The translations under genes were made by a program, and so were the position numbers. Shown here piece after piece: positions 6,777 through 12,005 of a stretch of 12,005 nt of DNA. Within the stretch, counting starts at the first letter, position 1, and the number at the start of each line of letters is the position of its first letter. Source of the stretch: Firmicutes bacterium CAG:238 (GTDB lineage Bacteria > Bacillota > Clostridia > Peptostreptococcales > Anaerovoracaceae); contig FR881942.1 in NCBI GenBank assembly GCA_000435615.1, positions 1 through 12,005 of the forward strand, written 5' to 3'. A model generated the notes under the pieces. It saw nothing but the letters and a program-made list of their open reading frames with translations. It searched no databases and was not told where the DNA came from.

Positions 6777-7511
6777 TTATTTGTAGCATTCCCTCAGACT
6801 TTCCGTGTAGGTTCCGTCCTCCTTGTAAACATAAAGCGGATCCAGGAAGCGAAGCTGTCTGCCGCCGCCTTTGACATAGTGTAACAGGACGATGTTCGGC
6901 GCCTTCCTGAGATTCGGACTTACGAAGCAGATTTCCTTCGGTTCCAGTCCGTTATCACGCGCAAAACAGCATAAATCCGCAAGCCTTGAGGGCCGGTGTA
7001 CCATGAACAAATCACCCTTCGGCTTCAGCAACGCCGCCGCACACAAAAAAAAGTCAACAAGTCCCGCGGTTGTCTCATGCCGTGCTATGCTCTTGGCACT
7101 ATTTGCACACTTGAGGCCGCCTGTGCCCGGCATATACGGCGGATTGGAAGTTACCATATCCACCCGCCCGCACAAATGTGCGAGCTCATGCCTTACTGCA
7201 GTCTTAACATCACCGTTATAGAAGCTGATTCTGCTCTCAAGTCCGTTCATCTTTGCGTTTCGCACTGCTCTATCGTATGAGTCTTCCTGTATCTCCAGCC
7301 CTGCAATCATATCGGCATCCGTCTTCCATGAAAGGATGAGTGGTATGACTCCCGTTCCCGTGCCCAGATCCACTGCCTGCCGCACGGGTCCTGATGCGTG
7401 CTTTGCTGCAAAATCCGCGAGAATTACGGCATCTACGCCGTAGCAGAACTCGCTGGGCTCCTGTATTAACTTTAGATCTCCGAATCCGATATTATCAATT
7501 CTTTCTGCCAT
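6777..7511 (-). CDS. trmN6: TrmN6-like tRNA1(Val) adenine-N6 methyltransferase
   Basis: A 244-residue Rossmann-fold methyltransferase. The S-adenosylmethionine loop is DLGTGTGVIPL (48-58), the acidic residue binding the ribose is in GLEIQEDS (71-78), and the catalytic NPPY (123-126) marks an amino-group N6-adenine or N5-glutamine methyltransferase. The N-terminus (FGDLKLIQEPSEFCYGVDAVILADF) is typical of the YabB/TrmN6 group, which in E. coli methylates A37 of tRNA1(Val). Position after ricT matches yabB in Bacillus, supporting this over PrmC or rRNA methylases. The ATG at 7511 starts ten bases after the ricT stop and has only a weak Shine-Dalgarno, so translation may depend on coupling. Usual neighbours yazA and rsmI are absent downstream. 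Substrate is inferred from family and context. Confidence 0.85.
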   Translation of the reverse strand: MAERIDNIGFGDLKLIQEPSEFCYGVDAVILADFAAKHASGPVRQAVDLGTGTGVIPLILSWKTDADMIAGLEIQEDSYDRAVRNAKMNGLESRISFYNGDVKTAVRHELAHLCGRVDMVTSNPPYMPGTGGLKCANSAKSIARHETTAGLVDFFLCAAALLKPKGDLFMVHRPSRLADLCCFARDNGLEPKEICFVSPNLRKAPNIVLLHYVKGGGRQLRFLDPLYVYKEDGTYTESLRECYK

Positions 7512-7521
7512 CTTTACACGA

Positions 7522-8454
7522 CTAGTCCTTAATGATTTCTTCCATTTCCTTCATGGTTTCGGCATCCATACCTTCAAAAAGATTTGCGTTTTCCTTTTCT
7601 CTGCGGTCTTTGTGTCGTTCAACCCTCTTTATTTCTTCCTTCTTGTAAGTGTAAATGTCCGGTGTAAGTTTTTCCTCAGTGCCGTCTTTTTTGTCTTTCT
7701 CCATGATGAGCCTTACTCTTACCTTGTTTTCGAGTATGTTTGTGTCAACAACTCTTGCCATGCCGTCCGGTGTCTTAATCTTTTCACCCGTATCCGGCAT
7801 TCCTCTGCGAAGCTCCATGTATATGTCGTTCTCATACTTGAGGCAGCACATAAGTCTGCCGCAGATACCCGAAATCTTTGCCGGATTCAGCGAAAGGTTC
7901 TGTACTTTCGCCATCTTAATCGAAACAGGTTCAAAATCGGACAGCCAGCTGTGGCAGCAGAGTGCGCGTCCGCAGCTTCCGATTCCGCCCATCATCTTCG
8001 CCTCATCTCTTACCCCGATCTGGCGAAGTTCGATTCGCATCTTAAATACCGCAGCAAGATCCTTAACGAGCTCACGGAAATCAACTCTTCCGTCAGCGGT
8101 GAAATAGAATATAATCTTGCTGTTGTCAAAGGTATATTCAACATCGATCAGCTTCATCACAAGACCGTGTTTATCAACCTTTTCCTGACAAAGCTTCAGT
8201 GCTTTTTCTTTCTTTTTGACATTTTCAAGGTGCCTCTTGTAATCATCATCGTTGGCAATCCTTACGATTTTTTTCAGCGGCGATACGATTTCCTTTTCGC
8301 TCACCTCCGATGTCTCCATCGTAACCGTGCCGAACTCCATGCCTCTGGTCGTTTCGACGATTACATTATCACCTATCTTCAATTCAAAATTGTCCGGGTC
8401 AAAATAGTAAACTTTTCCGGCAGTTTTGAATCTGACTCCTGTAACTCTAACCAT
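7522..8454 (-). CDS. ricT: RicT (YaaT), PSP1-domain regulator
   Basis: A 310-residue cytoplasmic protein with the PSP1 C-terminal domain. In Bacillus RicT forms the Y-complex with RicA and RicF, binds iron-sulphur clusters, assists RNase Y mRNA processing, and influences sporulation, competence and biofilm formation. The cysteine motifs are intact: CGRALCC (Cys161, 166, 167) and CGRLMCC followed by LKYE (Cys198, 203, 204). The C-terminal third is rich in Lys and Glu. The frame can begin at a TTG (8466), but I chose ATG at 8454 because GGAGG lies five bases upstream and MVRVTGVRF matches the family N-terminus. It overlaps holB by 8 bases, so coupling is likely. RicA and RicF are not encoded in this window. 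Confidence 0.93.
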   Translation of the reverse strand: MVRVTGVRFKTAGKVYYFDPDNFELKIGDNVIVETTRGMEFGTVTMETSEVSEKEIVSPLKKIVRIANDDDYKRHLENVKKKEKALKLCQEKVDKHGLVMKLIDVEYTFDNSKIIFYFTADGRVDFRELVKDLAAVFKMRIELRQIGVRDEAKMMGGIGSCGRALCCHSWLSDFEPVSIKMAKVQNLSLNPAKISGICGRLMCCLKYENDIYMELRRGMPDTGEKIKTPDGMARVVDTNILENKVRVRLIMEKDKKDGTEEKLTPDIYTYKKEEIKRVERHKDRREKENANLFEGMDAETMKEMEEIIKD

Positions 8455-9277
8455 AAATTCCTCCAATTTTTATTATCATGTCTTTTATCGCATAATTGTA
8501 ATTTACGTTTGCGATGATGTCTCTCCTTGCTTCCTCAATGAGCTCGATATAAGAAAAAACATCCTCACTCCTCACAAGGCGTCCTCTTTCATCATCACCG
8601 ATTACAAAATTGCGATAGATTTTTTCCATACCGTCAAGCAGTTTGAAGGCATCTTCTCTGTTTTTAACATACCCGGAAAGGAGCTTTTTCAAATAAAAAA
8701 ACTTCTCATTTTCCAAAAGCGCATTGACCATTTCGTTTGCGCCCTCAAATCCGCTGTCGTCCGTGCGGAATCCCCCGAGTCTGTACGAAATGCACCTCGA
8801 GCGAATGGTCTCCCGCAAGTTCTCCTTATTCTCGCTGAGAAGCAGGATAACCGCGTTTCCCGGCGGCTCTTCCAACGTTTTGAGCAGCCTGTTCTGGGCT
8901 CTTACGGTCATCGTGTCCGCATTCGCAATGAGCGCCATATTGCGTTCGCCGGTGGGCTTTGTTTTGAGATTTTCCTGCAGAAGCGCAATGTCCTTATCTT
9001 TCACGGAAATCCCGTCAGCCCTTACGATGTAAAGGTCCTCGGAATTGTCATGGTCAATCTTGCGGCAGCTTGCACACACATCGCATCCGCTTCCCGGTCT
9101 TTCCCGGCAGCACAGTGCTTTCAAAAAATCCCTCGCAAACCTCTCTTTATCCGTCTGCGTATCTCCTTCAATGATATAAGCATGCGAAACATTTCCCGAA
9201 CGAATTGCGGCAGAAATCCGGTTTATTAATTTTTGATCCTCTTTCCAATCCGCTAACGACAAATCCGTTTCCTCCAT
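8447..9277 (-). CDS. holB: DNA polymerase III subunit delta' (clamp loader)
   Basis: A 276-residue AAA+ protein of the clamp-loader complex that opens the beta sliding clamp with delta and tau/gamma. SHAYIIEGD marks the start of the AAA+ fold. The P-loop is degenerate: GDTQTDKE (38-45) lacks the later glycines, consistent with delta' as a non-ATP-hydrolysing subunit. A zinc module follows (Cys56/57, Cys65, Cys68, Cys71). AQNRLLKTLEEPP (127-139) and the SRC motif (160-162) are hallmarks of the family; SRC supplies the arginine finger. The ATG at 9277 directly follows the tmk stop and has no good upstream Shine-Dalgarno. A TTG at 9262 has GGAGG seven bases upstream and would give 271 residues, with an N-terminus closer to Bacillus HolB. 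Either may be used. It overlaps ricT by 8 bases. Confidence 0.92.
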   Translation of the reverse strand: MEETDLSLADWKEDQKLINRISAAIRSGNVSHAYIIEGDTQTDKERFARDFLKALCCRERPGSGCDVCASCRKIDHDNSEDLYIVRADGISVKDKDIALLQENLKTKPTGERNMALIANADTMTVRAQNRLLKTLEEPPGNAVILLLSENKENLRETIRSRCISYRLGGFRTDDSGFEGANEMVNALLENEKFFYLKKLLSGYVKNREDAFKLLDGMEKIYRNFVIGDDERGRLVRSEDVFSYIELIEEARRDIIANVNYNYAIKDMIIKIGGIYG

Positions 9278-9904
9278 CTAGCCTATTATTTCTTCGAGCT
9301 TGGCGTAAATTTCTCTCTTTATTTCATCAATGCTGCCCGACGCGTCGATTCCGTAAATCCGCTCAGGATAGCTCTTTTCGAGTTCCAGATATCCCTTGTA
9401 AACTTCCATGTGGAAGGCTTCTTTCTCCGCCTCAAGTCTGTCCTGAAGTTCCTCCTTAATCCTATGCTTGCCAACTCTCGGATCAAGTTTCATAAGAAGC
9501 GTCAAGTCAGGGATGCATTCGCCTACGGCATACCCGTTGATTATCGTTACCGCATCACCGAGCCTGCGCCCATAGCCTTGATATGCAATGCTCGAATCCA
9601 CGAAACGGTCGCAAAGCACAACCTTTCCTTCCGCAAGCGCGGGGCGGATGACCTCTGCGACATCCTGCGCGCGGGCCGCCGCATAAAGCATCGCTTCTGT
9701 CATGTAATCCATCTCTTTGCAGTTTTTGTCCAGGATGATTTCACGAATACGTTCACCGATGGCGGTGCCGCCCGGCTCCCTTGTAAAAACAAAATCAATT
9801 CCCTTTTTTCTGAAAAATTCCTTAATGTTCTCGATTTGTGTGGATTTTCCCGAACCGTCAGGTCCTTCGATAGAAATGAAAATGCCTCTGCTTAACGGCT
9901 TCAT
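9278..9904 (-). CDS. tmk: Thymidylate kinase
   Basis: Cytoplasmic kinase that phosphorylates dTMP to dTDP with ATP, an essential step in dTTP supply. The 208-residue protein is standard length. Visible motifs are the P-loop GPDGSGKST (14-22), TREPGGT (41-47) binding dTMP, CDRFVDSSIAYQG (98-110) with the DRF signature, and a basic LID segment RIKEELQDRLEAEKEAFH (148-165). The frame is open upstream to 10069, but ATG 9904 is chosen because AAAGGAG lies seven to eight bases upstream and MKPLSRGIFISIEGPDG is a normal start. A longer product would need an extra 55 residues with no family counterpart. It follows the small membrane-peptide gene by 32 bases and abuts holB with no gap. The Bacillus neighbours darA and yaaR are missing between tmk and holB. 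Confidence 0.95.
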   Translation of the reverse strand: MKPLSRGIFISIEGPDGSGKSTQIENIKEFFRKKGIDFVFTREPGGTAIGERIREIILDKNCKEMDYMTEAMLYAAARAQDVAEVIRPALAEGKVVLCDRFVDSSIAYQGYGRRLGDAVTIINGYAVGECIPDLTLLMKLDPRVGKHRIKEELQDRLEAEKEAFHMEVYKGYLELEKSYPERIYGIDASGSIDEIKREIYAKLEEIIG

Positions 9905-9936
9905 TGCTGTGCTCCTTTTCGTTTTCTCGATTTGAT

Positions 9937-10035
9937 CTATCTGATTTCGTCTACCAGTTTTTTTAAAAAAAAGTAAATAACAATCGCCAGCGGAATACAA
10001 ACCAAAACCGCCAAGCAAATCTTTGCAAATGTCAT
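9937..10035 (-). CDS. Small single-span membrane peptide, 32 residues
   Basis: A short open frame from ATG 10035 to TAG 9937. The product is almost entirely one hydrophobic span (about residues 6-24) followed by KKLVDEIR, giving a positively charged inner flank. AAGGTGG lies eight bases before the ATG, close to the consensus Shine-Dalgarno, and the gene begins about 33 bases after a good promoter, so it is the first cistron of the tmk-holB-ricT-trmN6 operon. The Phe-Phe-Leu-Lys-Lys codons form a run of eight T then seven A on the coding strand. I do not recognise the peptide. It could be a regulatory or envelope micropeptide, or simply a translated leader that opens the way for tmk. Confidence 0.6.
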   Translation of the reverse strand: MTFAKICLAVLVCIPLAIVIYFFLKKLVDEIR

Positions 10036-10074
10036 ATTCGATTCCACCTTTCTTTCGGATTGCATACATAACTT

Positions 10075-10103
10075 ATTATATCATATCTCCGCGCGCTTTT
10101 GAA
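10075..10103 (-). promoter_or_regulatory. Promoter of the tmk-holB-ricT operon
   Basis: On the minus strand, TTCAAA (10098-10103), 17 bases, then consensus TATAAT (10075-10080) with a TG one base upstream (extended -10). Predicted start near 10068, giving a leader of about 33 bases before the small peptide gene. Confidence 0.7.
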
Positions 10104-10116
10104 GTGTTTTAATCGC

Positions 10117-10164
10117 AAAAAAGGCTCCTTGCGCCGACGGAAAATAACCGCTGCTCAAGAAGCC
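10117..10164 (-). terminator. Intrinsic terminator after the 534-residue protein gene
   Basis: On the minus strand, GGCTTCTTG (10156-10164) pairs with CAAGGAGCC (10123-10131), nine pairs with one G-U, followed by six T (10117-10122). The loop is long (24 bases) and may contain a short inner CGG/CCG stem. It begins nine bases after the stop codon, just ahead of the next promoter. Confidence 0.75.
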
Positions 10165-10172
10165 CCTATTTG

Positions 10173-11777
10173 TCATTCTGCCTTTTTAATGCGATAGGAA
10201 AGAATCCGATACCTGCCGTCCTTCTCCTGTAAAGTAAGTACGCTTTCGCTCCCCTCATCGTCAGGAGCACTTTGCAGGACAACTTTGCCGTTTTCTTTAC
10301 TGCCTGCTACCGGTACAAAGATTGCTCCTCCGGCATCGCTTGTTGTGTTCAGATAGCGGTCGATTTCCGGTACATATCTTCCCTCCTGCCATGTCGGAAT
10401 GTCCTGAATCCGAATGCCGGCATAATATTCGAGACCTTTATTCAGTTCCTGCGGGTCAAAAAGTCGAACCGGAGTCGGCGTGTCTAACATCTTCATGTCG
10501 CCAAAGGTCTGTTTCCATACCGCTGAATCAAGCAGCTTCTTTTCCTGTTCCTCGGTCCATTCGAAGCATTCCGAAAATGCAGGATAATACCTCAGAAATT
10601 GTTCCAAATCCATCTCTTCCGGCTTGTCGTACTCACTGCTGAAATAGCAAAACAAAGTGTTCGGATTGAAAGCAGAGGCATTGTTTCCCATAGATATTTC
10701 CGGCTCAAACATTTCCGCCAGTCTATCCAATGTTTCCTGTGAAAGACTGCCGTCTTTTTGGCTGAGAAGAAAATCCCAGCTTTCCAGTTTCAAATGATAT
10801 TCCTTCTCCACCAGCTGTTCATATACTTCGTTTTCTGTCTTAGCATTCACAAGTGCTTTTCGAAAAGCCTCCTCGCCGCCGTAATTCGTATAGTCAAGTT
10901 CCGAGACTGCATTATAATTATTGACGGCAACATTGATTACAAGACTACCCAAATTATCAGATTCCGTTTCAAACAGCCCCGGCATAATCTCAAGTGTCTT
11001 GGTAAAATCTAGTTTATATCCACTTGGCAGCATCTTATCTTCATTAATCTCAATTACAAGTTCGATGCTCTTAGCAATTTCTCCCATTTTACTCTCATCA
11101 GCAGACAGTAAATCGTCAAAATCGATGCCGTTTGAAGCCAAAATATTCTGCAGACCCTGATTTACCGCAATTGCACAGATTAAAGCCCGGTCGTCCGGTA
11201 TCACCACACTGTATTCATTCCCTTTTCGCGTGATGGATTCACTCTCCGCAGCAGCTTTCATGCACTGCCTCAGGTTTCCAAGCATATCAAAACTTCCGGA
11301 AGACGCCGGTTCTCTGTAATAAGATGCAACGACTGTCTCGATGCGCGTATCCGTCTTTCCGTAGTCAATCCATTCCCCTCCCAGTTCGGTATTTTTTTCT
11401 CGCATATACATGTGCAGCGATTTGTCACGGCTGCCTTCACAATAGAAATCAAGCTTTGTTTTTGATTTTTCTTGATAAGAACTTCCAGGATCCCATGTTT
11501 CCATGGTCATGGTGCTGAGAATTGCAAACGGCTCCTCTGTTTGCTGCACAATTACCGACTCCGTGACCATGATATCTTCAGATGACCCATAGCAAATCTG
11601 CGATTTACGTTCCCCTTCAAGGCTGCTCTCCTCAAGCAGGTTTTCGTATGCCTGTGTAATTGTCTCATGGTTTGCCTTATGATTTCGACCCGGCAAAACA
11701 AGTACGGCACATAAACAAACGATAATAACTATAACGGCAGCAATTATCACAATACTCGTCTTTGTTCTTTTACTCAT
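10173..11777 (-). CDS. Membrane-anchored extracytoplasmic protein of unknown function
   Basis: A 534-residue protein I do not recognise by name. It has a basic start (MSKRTKT), one membrane span (about residues 8-29) with no lipobox, and then a long, acidic, probably extracytoplasmic region. Residues about 35-290 show alternating strand-like stretches (for example VTESVIVQQTEEPFAILSTM and YKLDFTKTLEIM), reminiscent of the LolA/LppX-like or DUF6612-type folds common in Clostridia. The last ~100 residues end in VLTLQEKDGRYRILSYRI, a pattern typical of NTF2-like or similar small extracellular modules. The ATG at 11777 has a GGGGGGAG Shine-Dalgarno, and a near-consensus promoter lies upstream. 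It stands alone: rRNA genes upstream, own terminator downstream. Fold resemblance is inference only; no catalytic motif is visible. Confidence 0.8.
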   Translation of the reverse strand: MSKRTKTSIVIIAAVIVIIVCLCAVLVLPGRNHKANHETITQAYENLLEESSLEGERKSQICYGSSEDIMVTESVIVQQTEEPFAILSTMTMETWDPGSSYQEKSKTKLDFYCEGSRDKSLHMYMREKNTELGGEWIDYGKTDTRIETVVASYYREPASSGSFDMLGNLRQCMKAAAESESITRKGNEYSVVIPDDRALICAIAVNQGLQNILASNGIDFDDLLSADESKMGEIAKSIELVIEINEDKMLPSGYKLDFTKTLEIMPGLFETESDNLGSLVINVAVNNYNAVSELDYTNYGGEEAFRKALVNAKTENEVYEQLVEKEYHLKLESWDFLLSQKDGSLSQETLDRLAEMFEPEISMGNNASAFNPNTLFCYFSSEYDKPEEMDLEQFLRYYPAFSECFEWTEEQEKKLLDSAVWKQTFGDMKMLDTPTPVRLFDPQELNKGLEYYAGIRIQDIPTWQEGRYVPEIDRYLNTTSDAGGAIFVPVAGSKENGKVVLQSAPDDEGSESVLTLQEKDGRYRILSYRIKKAE

Positions 11778-11831
11778 ATCCGCTCCCCCCTTTTACAACC
11801 TATACAGAAACAAGTCATCTTCTTTGACTAA

Positions 11832-11860
11832 ATGATAGCATAAGGGCAATAAGGTGTCAA
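11832..11860 (-). promoter_or_regulatory. Strong promoter of the 534-residue protein gene
   Basis: On the minus strand, consensus TTGACA (11855-11860), 17 bases, then TATCAT (11832-11837), with TGC before the -10 (extended -10). Predicted start near 11825, a leader of about 48 bases. This is the best promoter match in the window. Confidence 0.8.
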
Positions 11861-11881
11861 ACGGAAATGCTGCCGGCACAT

Positions 11882-11921
11882 AAAAAAAGCGCGCCTCAAG
11901 TTAACATGCGCGCAGTTTTTT
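11882..11921 (-). terminator. rRNA operon terminator
   Basis: GCGCGC arms (11908-11913 and 11889-11894) flank a 13-base loop. On the minus strand they are preceded by an A run and followed by seven T (11882-11888). The very GC-rich stem plus T-tract, just after the 5S gene, marks the end of the rRNA transcript. Confidence 0.85.
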
Positions 11922-11930
11922 ATTTCGATC

Positions 11931-11948
11931 TTACCTAAATCAAGGTAA
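11931..11948 (-). other. Stem-loop just after 5S rRNA
   Basis: A perfect 6-bp stem (TTACCT with AGGTAA) with a 6-base loop, lying eight bases after the 5S 3' end and ahead of the main terminator. It is preceded, not followed, by a T run, so it is not itself a typical terminator. It may mark a processing site or simply stabilise the trailer. Confidence 0.5.
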
Positions 11949-11956
11949 TAAAAAAA

Positions 11957-12005
11957 CCGGCAACGTCCTACTTTCCCAGGCAGCTTCCCACCAAGTATCA
12001 TCGGC
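11957..12005 (-). rRNA. rrf: 5S ribosomal RNA, 3' part (cut by window edge)
   Basis: Read on the minus strand, the last 49 bases match the conserved 3' third of bacterial 5S rRNA: GCCGATGATACTTGGTGGG, then the GGGAAAGTAGGACGTTGCCGG end. The 5' part lies outside the window. The 3' end is placed at 11957, where pairing-rich sequence gives way to an A/T run. Downstream are a stem-loop and a strong terminator, so this is most likely the end of a 16S-23S-5S operon running towards the window interior. The exact mature 3' end is uncertain by a few bases. Confidence 0.88.

Noticed and set aside
8455..8466. TTG start of ricT four codons upstream
   Set aside because: The TTG overlaps the GGAGG that serves the ATG at 8454, so it cannot be used with that site.
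7612..9229. Two long plus-strand open frames (301 and 267 codons) antisense to ricT and holB
   Set aside because: They lie opposite conserved genes with clear motifs, lack Shine-Dalgarno sequences and resemble no family; codon bias of the real genes leaves these frames open.
9905..10069. N-terminal extension of tmk by 55 residues
   Set aside because: The normal tmk ATG at 9904 has a good Shine-Dalgarno; the upstream frame overlaps a better-supported small gene in another frame and runs past the likely transcript start.
1..12005. CRISPR array, insertion sequence, tRNA gene or riboswitch
   Set aside because: I saw no regularly spaced repeats, transposase, clover-leaf sequence or recognisable riboswitch core; intergenic gaps are all under about 180 bases and are accounted for by promoters and terminators.

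Overview
The window looks like part of the chromosome of an endospore-forming member of the Firmicutes, most likely class Clostridia. The evidence is the combination of spoIID, a spmA-spmB pair, a RicT (YaaT) homologue, a class III (Firmicutes-type) fructose-1,6-bisphosphatase, a clostridial-style AbrB with a cysteine-rich tail, strong GGAGG-type ribosome binding sites and sigma-A-like promoters. I cannot fix the genus from sequence alone. All genes lie on the minus strand except spmA and spmB.

Reading along the minus strand (right to left), the window starts inside an rRNA operon: the 3' part of a 5S rRNA, a short stem-loop, then a strong GC-rich terminator. Next is a single gene with a near-consensus promoter, coding for a 534-residue membrane-anchored extracytoplasmic protein of unknown function, closed by its own terminator. 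A second promoter drives a tight cluster: a 32-residue single-span membrane peptide, tmk (thymidylate kinase), holB (DNA polymerase III delta'), ricT and a TrmN6-like tRNA methyltransferase. This is a slimmed-down form of the Bacillus tmk-darA-yaaR-holB-ricT-yabA-trmN6 cluster, without darA, yaaR and yabA.

The methyltransferase gene meets the plus-strand spmAB pair tail to tail with no base between the stop codons. Upstream of spmA a divergent region holds a good promoter for a minus-strand operon: a DUF948-like membrane protein, abrB and murA (TTG start), ended by an 11-bp hairpin terminator. Then come spoIID, separately expressed, and fbp with its own promoter. Last is a small Xre-type repressor whose promoter carries a perfect 8-bp inverted repeat, probably its own operator.

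Functionally the region mixes growth and sporulation genes. MurA makes peptidoglycan precursor, SpoIID trims peptidoglycan during engulfment, SpmA/SpmB serve spore core dehydration, and AbrB and RicT belong to families that influence the choice between growth and sporulation or biofilm. Tmk and HolB supply dTTP and the clamp loader. I see no mobile element, CRISPR array or clear novel system. The items most worth a second look are the small membrane peptide with its slippery run in front of tmk, the unknown 534-residue protein beside the rRNA operon, and the Xre operator region.
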